From: Eubacterium_G segne
GTDB taxonomy: Bacteria > Bacillota > Clostridia > Lachnospirales > Lachnospiraceae
Assembly: GCF_014287775.1 (NCBI RefSeq)
Contig: NZ_JACOOZ010000004.1
Span: forward strand, 1-64,000
DNA length: 64,000 nucleotides
Direction: 5' to 3'
The position numbers were made by a program, and so were the translations under genes. The notes under the pieces are model-generated. The model did no database searches. It had not been told where the DNA came from and saw nothing but the letters and a program-made list of their open reading frames with translations. Positions 1 to 8,620 of the stretch are shown here, one piece after another. How positions within the stretch are numbered: the first letter of the stretch is position 1; every line of letters begins with the position of its first letter.

Positions 1-675
1 AAATATCATAAATTTCTGAAACCTGTACAGAGACGTAACGGCCGCACAATTTCCGAAGATATATGCTGTCCTGTCTGTGGTGCGCCTCATCACTACATAT
101 ATGACAACAATGGGAATAAGGGTCAGTATCAGTGCAAAGTCTGTGGTCAGACATTCTCTTCCGGGGAACACACCACAACCCCATTGCGTTTCTTCTGTCC
201 GCACTGTAGCCCCAGTCTTGTTGCTATTAAAGACAGATCCTTTTTCCGCACACACAAATGTATAAACCCTAAATGCCCTTACTATCTCCACAACCTTGAT
301 AACGTTGACCCGGAGCATCTGAAAGAAGACTTCGGGAAAAATAAATATAAACTCCACTACATCTACCATGAGTTCACTGTGGATTTCTTTAAGATGGACA
401 TTTCCTCTCTTCCGAAAAATGCATCTTCTCTTAAATTTACAAAACACAACTCCCATATTATGTCTCTGTGCCTGACCTTTCACATTAATCTTGGTTTATC
501 ACTTCGCAAAACCTCTCAGGCTCTGAAAGATTTATATGACACATCCATATCGCATCAACAGATTGCCAACTACTGTAAAACAGCTGCAATGGTTGTTAAG
601 CCTTTTGTTGACAATATGCCGGGTAAATGGCAGCTGCTCATTTATCTGGGACAACAGACCATACTGCAGATGTAG
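1..675 (+). pseudogene. Truncated zinc-ribbon DDE-type transposase
   Basis: The reading frame is open from the first base of the window, so the true start lies upstream. The N-terminal part shows Cys-x2-Cys zinc-ribbon motifs (CCPVCG, CKVCG, CPHC, CINPKCPYY) followed by the helical region SLRKTSQALKDLYDTS typical of IS transposases with an N-terminal zinc ribbon. The frame stops at 675, right after VKPFVDNMPGK, before any DDE catalytic segment. A short open stretch continues in another frame to about 713, which suggests an internal deletion or frameshift. It is a dead remnant. The IS family cannot be named from this fragment. Confidence 0.6.
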
Positions 676-1078
676 CAACAGGACTGCTCCTAGATTCAGA
701 GCCGGAGGTTATATAAAGCCACCACGAAGTGGTTTCCCTTGATAACACACAAAAGAACTGCTGTCAAGGGTGGCAGTACGCCATCATAAAACTTAAATAT
801 CTGCAATTTTCAAGGTTCGTATAAGCCTTTTTCTTTTGGCTCATTTTTTCATAGGTCACTTGACACTTTCCGTAAAAATTTACTCCTTTATAAAGCAGGA
901 TATTTATTGTATTTAAAAGTTCATTTCTGTACTGCTTTAGTATTTTTGCATATAGTCTAAGACGAAAATATTGTCATTTTATTGTCACGAGTCAATACCG
1001 TTGTAGTCGTTCTTGCATGTATGACAAACTTGAATTTGTTTGTACAATGTTCAAGATATAACTGTTATTATGTCTTGA
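676..1078. other. IS remnant tail and a 157-bp element-end repeat
   Basis: No gene is seen here. Bases 733-767 hold an inverted repeat (CCCTTGA / TCAAGGG), probably part of the broken insertion sequence. From 874 to 1030 the sequence is a near-perfect copy of 21314-21470, the left end of mobilizable element A, listed separately as a repeat. Confidence 0.5.
874..1030 (+). repeat. 157-bp direct repeat, copy 1 (element A-type left end)
   Basis: It matches 21314-21470 base for base except for three substitutions I could count, with no gap. It contains the paired 11-bp units ATTGTCATTTT / ATTGTCACGA that also occur at both ends of element A. No guaA-like core is seen beside this copy. It is probably the orphan left end of a related element whose att core was lost next to the transposon remnant. 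Confidence 0.85.
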
Positions 1079-1603
1079 TTAGAGTACAAACTCATATAAG
1101 AAGAACTTCCTCGGTACTCCAATATCAACATATGTGATTTCAACCTTATCCACATGCTTAAATCCAAACGACATATACATTTTCTGTGGAATATCATTTC
1201 CCTCTATGCAATCAAGACGAATTGATTTAAGGTTTCTTTCCCTTGCTGTGTCTATTGCGTGTTGAACTAACTGCTTCGAGTATCCACGACCTCCATATTC
1301 CGGAAGGACACGCAAGGCATGAAGAACTACTGTCTCGTTATCATTTGCATCAATAAGCCATTTAACTGCGTGATACGCCTCATCACGATCATGATTCATA
1401 ATATACGCCGCAACAATTCGACCATCTTCAATACCGATAAACTGATTTCTCTCTTTGATTGCATCTTTGATCATTTCATCTGGAGGGAAACCACCTTTAT
1501 CTCCCTCCGGCAGAAAATCTTTTCCGCTCAAAACTTTACACATACCGTCATAAAACTGTCGCAATTCTATAAAATTTTTCTCTTCTGCATATCTGATAAT
1601 CAT
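1079..1603 (-). CDS. GNAT-family N-acetyltransferase
   Basis: This 174-residue protein should transfer an acetyl group from acetyl-CoA to an unknown amine substrate. The GNAT acetyl-CoA loop is visible as LRVLPEYGGRGYSKQLV around residues 97-113, followed by a GNDIPQKMYMSFGFKHV segment typical of the fold's C-terminal half. Length is normal for a stand-alone GNAT enzyme. The start has a good ribosome site (GGAGGG upstream of ATG). It stands 44 bp downstream of the YitT-like gene on the same strand and may share its transcript. Substrate is not predictable. Confidence 0.8.
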   Translation of the reverse strand: MIIRYAEEKNFIELRQFYDGMCKVLSGKDFLPEGDKGGFPPDEMIKDAIKERNQFIGIEDGRIVAAYIMNHDRDEAYHAVKWLIDANDNETVVLHALRVLPEYGGRGYSKQLVQHAIDTARERNLKSIRLDCIEGNDIPQKMYMSFGFKHVDKVEITYVDIGVPRKFFLYEFVL

Positions 1604-1647
1604 AGAAATCTATCCCTCCAACTTCTAAGTTGTAAGTTTCTTTACTA

Positions 1648-2253
1648 TCATATCTTTAAAACTTGTTTTGCTTTCGCATTAACAAATTGGATAATTGGGC
1701 CTGAAATGATAACCGTAATAAGCGTGCATACACCAAACTTTCCGCCAAACAAAACACCTGTAACAACAACCAAAATATCCAATGCCATTCGGACAAATTT
1801 AATCTGCCAGTGATTTTTTTCTGCTAGAGCAAAAGTGACTGCCTCATAGGAGCCTCTACCAAGGGATGCCGACGCATATAGTCCTGTTCCGACAGCAAAC
1901 AAAACCACTCCTAACAACATAATTAAAAAATTGATCCACTTATAGGTACTGTAAATATGGCAGTTAGCAAACAAATCTACACAGGTACTGTATACAATCT
2001 GGTACAACACAGTTCCTATATGAATCTGACTTTTATCGTAAATGAGTGCAAACAAAATCATTCCCAATGCTACAACAAAAGATGCTGTGCCAATGCTTAT
2101 GTGAAATGTTCTTGCAATCCCCTGCCACAGCACCGCAAGCGTAGCTCCGCCAAATCCAGCATACAGTGCAAGTGTAATTCCATAAGCCGCAATTATAGAA
2201 CCTATTACAAGGATTGCCAATTTCTTTAGTGTTTTTTTATTGTTATTTTTCAT
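1648..2253 (-). CDS. YitT/YczE-like integral membrane protein
   Basis: A 201-residue protein with about five hydrophobic segments, beginning with LAILVIGSIIAAYGITLALYA and ending in a hydrophobic helix near residue 185. The glycine-rich ALYAGFGGATLAVLWQG loop and the GTGLYASASLGRGSYEAV segment fit the YczE/YyaS/YitT family (DUF161-type), whose transport role is not established. It begins inside the end of the upstream nitrilase fragment (11-bp overlap), so the two were probably once co-transcribed. The cytoplasmic membrane is the likely location. Confidence 0.7.
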   Translation of the reverse strand: MKNNNKKTLKKLAILVIGSIIAAYGITLALYAGFGGATLAVLWQGIARTFHISIGTASFVVALGMILFALIYDKSQIHIGTVLYQIVYSTCVDLFANCHIYSTYKWINFLIMLLGVVLFAVGTGLYASASLGRGSYEAVTFALAEKNHWQIKFVRMALDILVVVTGVLFGGKFGVCTLITVIISGPIIQFVNAKAKQVLKI

Positions 2254-2557
2254 TGACTTTTAATTCAAGTACTTCCGGACGGGCATAATGTCCGATTGCA
2301 TCATGCTCCATTTTGCAGGCGGCAGGCAAATTCATATCAAGTTCTGCGTAAATGATAGTTCCTTTATCCCAGACAGGTTTTGTCAAATAATGCCCATATG
2401 GATCAATAATGCAGCTTCCTCCTCTGCACACAAGTCCTGGAAGTTTAGATACGATATTATACTCCTGCAGATCAGAAGGGTATGAACTGCGTCTGATAAT
2501 CATATCAGCGTTGATAAAGAAACATTTTCCTTCGATTGCAATATGCTGAACTTTCAT
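2243..2557 (-). pseudogene. C-terminal fragment of a nitrilase/carbon-nitrogen hydrolase
   Basis: Only about 104 residues remain of a family that normally has about 300. HIAIEGKCFFINADM and CRGGSCIIDPYGHYLTKPVW correspond to the C-terminal third of nitrilases (compare the usual IALEGRCFVL and GGSxIIxPxG patterns). The Glu, Lys and Cys of the catalytic triad lie in the missing N-terminal part, so the fragment cannot be an active hydrolase. No upstream continuation is visible before 2800. I read it as a gene decapitated by rearrangement; translation from the internal ATG is possible but doubtful. Confidence 0.75.
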
Positions 2558-2992
2558 GCTAATAATTCACTCCTCGTATAATTTTCTTTGGGTTTAAAGC
2601 ATCTGAAATCTATATCATCAATGTTTTTGACTTTACATACCGTTAGCAACCGCTCTAATTTATTTAATACCAGCAAATTACTCTCCTCCACAAATTCCGA
2701 TTGAGATTTCACCTGTTTAAAGAAATTTAATAACAGTTATATTTTGTTATTAAATTCTCCGCAAACCATCGAAAACACTGGATTTGTCGCAGGTGAGCTT
2801 TCCCTTATTGTTTCCCTTGTGTTATATCGTCCCACCAGTGTTTACTGACTCTGGTAAGGGAAAAAGCAAGGGAAACAAAATCATATAACACAGTATAACA
2901 CAAAATGAAACTGACATGGTGAACTGATTGAAATGCTTCTGATTTTTGTAGCAAATAATTGATTGAACGACAAGGAGATAAGATAAGATACG
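2558..2992. other. Gene-free stretch with a paired inverted repeat
   Basis: No credible gene is seen. At 2799-2818 two copies of TTTCCCTT lie 12 bp apart, and at 2854-2876 two copies of the reverse complement AAGGGAAA lie at the same spacing. TTGTTTCCCTTG (2808-2819) and CAAGGGAAACAA (2867-2878) form a perfect 12-bp inverted repeat. The arrangement resembles paired integrase arm sites or a regulator site. The promoter of the following small gene should also lie here. Confidence 0.5.
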
Positions 2993-3229
2993 ATGAGAAC
3001 AATATTTGCAGAATATAATCCCGGACGAAACAGCATTGATGTTTATACCAGTGCAGACTATATGCTTCGCATTGACTGCTGGGAAGCAGAAAAGAATTTG
3101 AGAACCACACCCGGATCAGATTGTGCATTAAACACACTTGCCATTGATGAACCACAAGAATATGCGAGACTGTATCTTGATGGGAATTTACAGATGTGGG
3201 TAGATGCAGAAGATTCATTGACATTATAG
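2993..3229 (+). CDS. Small DUF6061-like protein
   Basis: A 78-residue acidic protein with no signal or membrane segment. It has a strong ribosome site (AAGGAG) before the ATG and a terminator directly after it. Motifs MRTIFAEYNPGRNSIDVYTS and LRIDCWEAEKNLRTTP match, from memory, the DUF6061 family found on integrative elements of Clostridia; the family's function is unknown to me. It is the only plus-strand gene in its neighbourhood and lies beside paired inverted repeats, consistent with a remnant of an integrated element. The family label is from recall rather than a search. Confidence 0.6.
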   Translation: MRTIFAEYNPGRNSIDVYTSADYMLRIDCWEAEKNLRTTPGSDCALNTLAIDEPQEYARLYLDGNLQMWVDAEDSLTL

Positions 3230-3240
3230 TAATGTTCAAA

Positions 3241-3272
3241 AAAAGCTCTCTGTGCAATGCACAGGAGCTTTT
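3241..3272. terminator. Bidirectional hairpin terminator
   Basis: AAAGCTC and CTGTGC pair with GCACAG and GAGCTTT around an AAT loop, with A and T tracts on the two sides. It can end both the plus-strand small gene (stop at 3229) and the minus-strand lipoprotein gene (stop at 3286). Confidence 0.85.
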
Positions 3273-3285
3273 TATATGTAGACCT

Positions 3286-4188
3286 CTATTTATTTGTGCT
3301 GTCTGCATCAATTACAGACTTAATCTGCTTCATAAGGGCATCATAGTTGTCCTTGTTATCAATTCCGCCGAGCATTGGTTCGCCTACAATATTGCCATTT
3401 CTGTCAACAAGTATAGTTGTTGGAAAGGCCATGATTTCTGAGGCATATTTACCGGCAGCACTAGAGGAGTCAATTGACAGATTACGATATTTGACACCCT
3501 GGCTTTCAAGAACAGAGGCAGCCTCTTTGATAGCTGTTTTATTGCCATCGAAGGTCTCAGTGTTGATGCCAACAACTTCTCCGCCCATTGATTTGATAGC
3601 ATCATTTAATTCGTTAAGCTTGGATAATTCAGCGACACATGGTTTGCAGCCGGTAAACCAGAAATTGACGACTGTTACTGCATTACCGGAAAACAGGCTG
3701 TCATCAACCTTATTGCCATCAAAATCCTCACCGGAAAAATCACTGAATACAGATGAGGCTTTAGAGCTGTCCTTCTTGTTATCGTCTGATGATGTATTTT
3801 TGTTTTCAAGCTTTGCTATCTGTTCCTCGATTTTTCGTATGGTTTCAATATCCTCATTAAGTGTTTTAAGCTCATCGTCTGTGAATGAATTCTTGTTTGA
3901 TTCTACGGTACCGGCAAGATAATCAGCATAATTTCCGTTTGGATCGGCGTCACTTTTGTTCATCATACCAAATGCCTTGTTCCACACATCAGCGTGATCT
4001 GCAAAAAGCTGATTTTCCTGCTGATATAAATCATCAAGCCTGGAATCTGATTTGCCGGATGCTTCTGAGCCGGCTTCAGTCTGAGTGTTCTTAGAATCTG
4101 TTGTGGAATCTTGCTTTACGCCACATGCTGTAAGTAATAATGCTATGCAGAGTGTAAAAATAGAAATAAATAATAATTTATTTTTCAT
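3286..4188 (-). CDS. TlpA/ResA-like thioredoxin-fold lipoprotein
   Basis: A 300-residue extracytoplasmic redox protein. The N-terminus is a lipoprotein signal peptide with lipobox LLTAC (Cys22), followed by a Ser/Thr/Asp-rich linker and a charged helical region. The C-terminal thioredoxin-like domain has the redox pair FTGCKPC around residue 182 and the cis-proline segment AFPTTILVDRNGN. It is probably a membrane-anchored disulfide reductase or electron carrier paired with the adjacent 4Fe-4S membrane protein, 41 bp upstream on the same strand. The ribosome site AAAGGAG supports the start. The physiological substrate cannot be seen. Confidence 0.85.
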   Translation of the reverse strand: MKNKLLFISIFTLCIALLLTACGVKQDSTTDSKNTQTEAGSEASGKSDSRLDDLYQQENQLFADHADVWNKAFGMMNKSDADPNGNYADYLAGTVESNKNSFTDDELKTLNEDIETIRKIEEQIAKLENKNTSSDDNKKDSSKASSVFSDFSGEDFDGNKVDDSLFSGNAVTVVNFWFTGCKPCVAELSKLNELNDAIKSMGGEVVGINTETFDGNKTAIKEAASVLESQGVKYRNLSIDSSSAAGKYASEIMAFPTTILVDRNGNIVGEPMLGGIDNKDNYDALMKQIKSVIDADSTNK

Positions 4189-4229
4189 GAGTAATTTCTC
4201 CTTTAAAATAATAGTAAAATGTTTAATAG

Positions 4230-5126
4230 CTATCTGTTGTCATTTTTTTGACATGATTTTCCCATAAACCGGTAGCAGATGGCGTCCTTCGGACAGGTCT
4301 TTATGCAGGCACCGCAGCGTATGCACTCGGGGTGATCCGGTGTCTTACACACATCCACATCCATCTTACATGCCTTTGAGCATTGACCGCATCCGACACA
4401 TTTGCTGCTATCAACGGTGATTTTGAGCAGGCTGACCTTATTAAATAATGAGTAGATTGCTCCAAGCGGACAAATCCATTTACAGAAGGGCCTGTAAAAT
4501 AAGATACTTAGTACAATCACTGCAATTAAAATCATACACTTGAAAGAAAAAAGCTTTCCCAGCGCAGAACGGATAGCAGCATTTCCAATAGATAACGGTA
4601 TAGCACCCTCTAAAACACCCTGAGGACAGATATATTTGCAGAAGAACGGGTCTCCCATTCCTATAGAGTTCGTTACAAGCATCGGAAGAAGTATAACGAA
4701 AACAATAAGAATGACATATTTTAGGTACCTAAGAGGCTTTAGTTTGGCTGTGGATAATTTCTTTCCGGGGATTTTATGAAGTAAATCCTGAAACCATCCA
4801 AATGGGCACAAAAAACCACATATAAATCTGCCGAGAGTTACACCGAGTAAAATAAAAAATCCGGTTATGTAGTATGAAAACTTAAATTTTGATGATCCGA
4901 CAACTGCCTGAAATGCCCCTATTGGACAGGCTCCTGTCGCGGCAGGGCAGGAGTAACAGTTTAATCCGGGTACGCATACTGTTTTTGCATTGCCCTGATA
5001 TATTTTACCCTTAAATAAATTTGGAATATGAATATTGGTCAGCAGCGTTGCTGCGGCCTGTATCCAGCCACGCATTTTTGCCAATTTTCTTGATAGTAAT
5101 TTCTTTTCCTTATCCAATTCCGACAC
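4230..5126 (-). CDS. Membrane 4Fe-4S ferredoxin-type protein (NapH/CcoG-like)
   Basis: A 298-residue membrane protein of the polyferredoxin type. It has several transmembrane segments, Cys-rich membrane-adjacent motifs (CGFLCPFGWFQDL, CKYICPQG, CKWICPLGAIY) and two C-terminal 4Fe-4S clusters (CVGCGQCSKACKMD and CIRCGACIKTCPKD). It should move electrons across or along the membrane, and likely feeds the thioredoxin-fold lipoprotein downstream. The start is taken as GTG at 5126, giving a 17-bp overlap with the small gene upstream, which suggests translational coupling. Confidence 0.85.
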   Translation of the reverse strand: MSELDKEKKLLSRKLAKMRGWIQAAATLLTNIHIPNLFKGKIYQGNAKTVCVPGLNCYSCPAATGACPIGAFQAVVGSSKFKFSYYITGFFILLGVTLGRFICGFLCPFGWFQDLLHKIPGKKLSTAKLKPLRYLKYVILIVFVILLPMLVTNSIGMGDPFFCKYICPQGVLEGAIPLSIGNAAIRSALGKLFSFKCMILIAVIVLSILFYRPFCKWICPLGAIYSLFNKVSLLKITVDSSKCVGCGQCSKACKMDVDVCKTPDHPECIRCGACIKTCPKDAICYRFMGKSCQKNDNR

Positions 5127-5253
5127 ACTCCAGACATAGTTTTATTGCTTTACCAAGCACTGTAGCCGCCTCACCTCTGACTGCACCATAGCTTATCATG
5201 GATACACCAAGGATAAGCAGAATGATTTGACATGTTTTTTGGTATTTCAACAT
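5110..5253 (-). CDS. CD1871A-family CxxC-motif peptide
   Basis: A 47-residue product, too short for most gene callers. It has one hydrophobic segment (IILLILGVSMISYGAV) and a C-terminal KAIKLCLECVGIG with a CxxC pair. This matches what I know of the CD1871A family, small membrane peptides found next to 4Fe-4S membrane proteins and redoxin lipoproteins in Clostridia. AAGGAG stands before the ATG at 5253. It is the first gene of the redox operon and overlaps the 4Fe-4S gene. The CxxC pair may act as a redox relay, which is inference. Confidence 0.75.
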   Translation of the reverse strand: MLKYQKTCQIILLILGVSMISYGAVRGEAATVLGKAIKLCLECVGIG

Positions 5254-5346
5254 AATGTTGCTCCTTTTTGTTGTATTGTTGACCAGCTGACTTTGGTATT
5301 ATACAATATAGGTTGTAAAATTATTGTTAAGAAGCAGGAGAACATT

Positions 5347-6027
5347 TTGAGATTATTAATTGTTGAGGACGAGAAACAAATATGTGATATGGTTGCAAAG
5401 AGTCTGTATGCTGCCGGTTATGAGGTGGATACCTGTTATGATGGGAAAGAGGCTCTTGAATGTATACTGTCGGAGAATTATGATCTGATAGTTTTGGATT
5501 TGAATCTGCCGGGGATGGATGGCATGGAGCTTCTTAAGGAGCTTAGAAAATACAATGATGAAACTAAGGTTTTGATATTATCTGCAAGAGGTCAGATTGC
5601 TGATAAGGTAGAGGGACTGGATGCAGGAGCAAATGATTACATGGAAAAACCATTCCATCTGCAGGAGCTTGAGGCACGTATCAGAAGCCTGACAAGAAGG
5701 AAATTTGTACAGAATGACATATGTCTTAAATGCGGAGAAATAAAGTTTGATACGATTAAACGCGAGGCATATGCAAAGGAAGAGCCGGTTCCACTGACAA
5801 GAAAAGAGAATGGTATTTTGGAATATTTACTTATCAATATAGGCAGACCGGTGAGTCAGGAGGAGCTGATAGAGCATGTGTGGGATGCCACGGCAGACAG
5901 CTTTAGCGGAGCAATCAGGGTACATATGTCTTCACTTAGAAAAAAGCTTAAGGCGAAGCTGGGATATGATCCCATTCAGAACAAGGTAGGTGAAGGCTAT
6001 AAAATACGGGAGGTGTCTGACAGATGA
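5347..6027 (+). CDS. OmpR/PhoB-family response regulator
   Basis: A 226-residue two-component regulator. The receiver domain shows the acidic pair in VEDEK, the phosphoacceptor Asp in IVLDLNLPGMDG (residue 51), a Thr/Ser switch in VLILSARG and the conserved Lys in YMEKPF. A winged-helix DNA-binding domain follows (PLTRKENGILEYLL, then SGAIRVHMSSLRKKL). I prefer the TTG start at 5347 because CAGGAGA precedes it and the protein then begins at the usual RLLIVEDEK; a longer frame starts at 5227. It is transcribed divergently from the redox operon, its likely target, and overlaps the kinase gene by 4 bp. Confidence 0.9.
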   Translation: MRLLIVEDEKQICDMVAKSLYAAGYEVDTCYDGKEALECILSENYDLIVLDLNLPGMDGMELLKELRKYNDETKVLILSARGQIADKVEGLDAGANDYMEKPFHLQELEARIRSLTRRKFVQNDICLKCGEIKFDTIKREAYAKEEPVPLTRKENGILEYLLINIGRPVSQEELIEHVWDATADSFSGAIRVHMSSLRKKLKAKLGYDPIQNKVGEGYKIREVSDR

Positions 6028-7181
6028 AAAGAATGTCGCTACAGTGGAGACTTACGTGCATTACTACATTGTGTATTGCTATTATATGTGGCTGCCTGAC
6101 TATGTTTGTCTATAAAAATGGTGTGCATTACATCGATTCTCTGCAGGATGCGGTAGAGTCACAGGGGGATGAAAAAGGAAACAAATCAGATGAAATATAT
6201 ATCAGCATACCGGACGATAAGTGGAATGAGTTTGCGGATGAATTTTCGGTTCAGGTGTACAATAATAAGGCCGACTATAAAAGAAACAGTCTGATAATCA
6301 CGGTTTTGCTGGCGCTTTTGGGAGGTGCCGTCACTTATTTTATAAGCGGGCATGCACTCAGACCAATCAGGGAGTTTTCAGATAAAATTGAAGAGGTACA
6401 GGCTCAGAATCTGTCTGATTCAAGAATAGAGGAAAACAATGTTAAGGAACTGAACCAGCTTGGTATTTCTTATAATAAGATGCTTGAGCGTCTGTCGGAA
6501 GCATTTGAGATACAGAGACAGTTTACTGCAAATGCAGCACATGAGCTGCGTACTCCATTAGCGTTAATGCAGGTACAGCTTGATTTATATAATTCTGCCT
6601 CTCACCCGGGAAATGATGCAGACACTTTGCAGACCATAAAAATGGTTACGGAACAAAATGATAAATTAAACAGGATGGTAAAGACTCTTCTTGACATGAG
6701 TGAGCTTCAGACGGTAGGAAGGGATGATAAAATTATATTGGATGCTATTGTTGAAGAGGTTTTGGCAGACCTTGAGCCTCTTGCCGTGGAAAAGAATATA
6801 AAGCTGATTGGAAAATGTGAGAATGCCACTATGATAGGCAGTGATATCCTTATTTACAGGCTTGTATACAATCTGGTTGAGAATGCCATCAAATATAATC
6901 ATCCGCTCGGACAGGTTACAGTAACCGCATATCAGAGAAACAAGCATGTTTATCTGTCTGTAGAAGATACGGGAAGCGGAATACCAAAGGAACTTAGGGA
7001 GAGAGTGTTCGAGCCATTCTTCCGTGTGGATAAATCCAGAAGCCGGGAGCTGGGTGGCGTAGGGCTAGGTCTTGCTTTTGTCCGTGAAATCGTTAGAGTA
7101 CATGATGGCAGTATTTGTATCAAATCAGGCAAGACTGGAGGAACGATTTTCGAGGTGACTTTTGCACAGCATTCAATGTAG
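6024..7181 (+). CDS. Sensor histidine kinase
   Basis: A 385-residue membrane kinase partnered with the preceding regulator (ATGA overlap). A first transmembrane helix lies near residues 9-28 and a second near 89-108, enclosing a short extracytoplasmic sensor of about 60 residues. Then come a HAMP linker, the dimerization/phosphoacceptor box FTANAAHELRTPLALMQ, and the ATPase domain with N box NLVENAIKYNHP, G1 VEDTGSGIP and G2 GVGLGLAFVREI. The small sensor region and the divergent redox genes suggest sensing of a redox or membrane cue, which is inference. Confidence 0.92.
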   Translation: MKRMSLQWRLTCITTLCIAIICGCLTMFVYKNGVHYIDSLQDAVESQGDEKGNKSDEIYISIPDDKWNEFADEFSVQVYNNKADYKRNSLIITVLLALLGGAVTYFISGHALRPIREFSDKIEEVQAQNLSDSRIEENNVKELNQLGISYNKMLERLSEAFEIQRQFTANAAHELRTPLALMQVQLDLYNSASHPGNDADTLQTIKMVTEQNDKLNRMVKTLLDMSELQTVGRDDKIILDAIVEEVLADLEPLAVEKNIKLIGKCENATMIGSDILIYRLVYNLVENAIKYNHPLGQVTVTAYQRNKHVYLSVEDTGSGIPKELRERVFEPFFRVDKSRSRELGGVGLGLAFVREIVRVHDGSICIKSGKTGGTIFEVTFAQHSM

Positions 7182-7315
7182 CGTTCCATTTTACACATTT
7201 GTCAACGCTATTAAAACAGATTTGCTAAATGAGAAAAATAGAATAATTTGTTATTTGAGTGTGTGAGATAAAGTCTGTAAATAGACATTCTATGATAAGT
7301 GATGGAGCTGTAAGT

Positions 7316-7545
7316 TCATGAAATGAGCTTGCAGCTCTTGTTTATAAGGCAATGCGTAACACTGATTTACCATTAATAATACATACCGACCGTGGAAGCC
7401 AGTATGTGTCTCAGGCATGGCGTGAAGCCACCCAAAACATGCAACGCAGTTATTCACATAAAGGTTATCCTTATGACAATGCCTGCATTGAATCCTTCCA
7501 TTCACTCATAAAAAGGGAATGGCTTAACCGTTTTAACATTAAGAA
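7316..7545 (+). pseudogene. IS3/IS150-family OrfB transposase fragment
   Basis: Only the middle of an IS3-type integrase core remains. HTDRGSQYVSQAW carries the second catalytic Asp and DNACIESFHSLIKREW the catalytic Glu. The frame has no beginning (a stop lies just upstream of 7316) and is cut after FNIKN, where it runs directly into the 3' end of the convergent phosphatase gene. This is a recombination scar. Confidence 0.8.
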
Positions 7546-8327
7546 CCATATCTATAACCTTTTATTTCTTTAAGTTTGCCATCCTCATCAAACTGATAAT
7601 ATTTCTTCTCTTTCTCATCATAAGCCAAACACAATACTCTTCTAAATTTCGCAGCTGAACCATCAATATAGTAATGGCTTTCACCATCAAAAAAGATTCC
7701 ACTAAAGCTTAAGTCTCTAGCCAAATGAGATGCTGCCACATGGCCAGCAATGATATCCTTATAAAAATGTCCTACCGAAGGAGGAAACTTCCCAGTCATT
7801 ACATAATCAGGAGTTCCAATAGTACACCACTCCGCTTCCTCTTCAGGAATGTCCTCATCAACTCCAGCGTGTACAAAAATCTGTGTATCTGTCTCATAAA
7901 ATAGTCTCAACTTTTTCATCCAAACTAAGAGTTCTTTATGATCTTCCTTGATACATTTTTTTACATATTCAATGCGCACTTCTCTATTTGGAAGTACATC
8001 TAATTCTTTAAACTGTTCTTTTGTAAGAAATGTTCCCGAAGTTAAGAAATCTTTATCTTCTTCAAGCCAAACATCTTCATTTAAAAACAGGAACTCTTCA
8101 AACCATACCTCATGATTTCCTTTAAGAACGACAACTTTATTCCTGCCAAATTCCTGTTCAAGTTCAAAGGCTAGTTTTAGACAATCAAAGCTTCTATTTC
8201 CTCTATCAATAAAATCTCCAAGAAGAATTAACTTACTGTCGTTGTCTTCCAGTAATGGTCTTAGTTGCTCAATTCTTTTTTCAAACAGCTCATACTGACC
8301 ATGAATATCGGACATTGCATAAATCAT
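7539..8327 (-). CDS. Metallophosphoesterase, PP2A-like Ser/Thr phosphatase fold
   Basis: A 262-residue cytoplasmic phosphatase. The calcineurin-like metal motifs are all present: SDIHGQ (residues 6-11), GDFIDRGNRS, GNHEVWFEE, AGHVAASH and VHAGVDED. They fit the PrpE/PP2A-like group that acts on phosphoprotein or nucleotide substrates. The gene's 3' end abuts an IS3 transposase scar, so its last residues may have been replaced. Upstream, at about 8390, lies the edge of a structured fragment. It may belong to the accessory operon starting at 13.4 kb, but a 400-bp gap separates it from those genes. Confidence 0.85.
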   Translation of the reverse strand: MIYAMSDIHGQYELFEKRIEQLRPLLEDNDSKLILLGDFIDRGNRSFDCLKLAFELEQEFGRNKVVVLKGNHEVWFEEFLFLNEDVWLEEDKDFLTSGTFLTKEQFKELDVLPNREVRIEYVKKCIKEDHKELLVWMKKLRLFYETDTQIFVHAGVDEDIPEEEAEWCTIGTPDYVMTGKFPPSVGHFYKDIIAGHVAASHLARDLSFSGIFFDGESHYYIDGSAAKFRRVLCLAYDEKEKKYYQFDEDGKLKEIKGYRYGS

Positions 8328-8389
8328 CTAAATTCCTCCCATACAAAAATACGATTATTCACTATTTAATTGAACCCTCAAATATGCCC

Positions 8390-8620
8390 TCGGTCACCCG
8401 AAGACCTTGAAAATACCTTTGTAGCTACAAATGTCAGCGCAGTGTATCTTGTCGAGGTATCCCTCTCGTCTCATCCGTCGATGAAACTCATATACTACGG
8501 GCCCTACACATAGATTTCTCTACTGTAGGCAGAAACCCTTACTGATGTAGACCAGTCTAGCTTTCACTATCCTCACGTCTCCGTTTGGATGAACTCCAAC
8601 AGGTTCTCGTCTTGAAAAAA
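8390..8620 (-). ncRNA. Possible group II intron 5' fragment or other structured RNA
   Basis: This GC-richer, non-coding stretch lies between the phosphatase and a truncated gene. Read on the minus strand it contains GACGTGAGGATAGTGAAAGC, GACTGGTCTACATC and GGGTTTCTGCC, which look like domain I of a group II intron, though I cannot confirm it. No reverse transcriptase follows. It may be a deleted intron that interrupted the gene starting at 8730. A covariance search would settle it. Confidence 0.35.

Noticed and set aside
2805..3311. 168-residue minus-strand frame
   Set aside because: It lies antisense to the DUF6061-like gene, lacks a ribosome site and crosses the bidirectional terminator.
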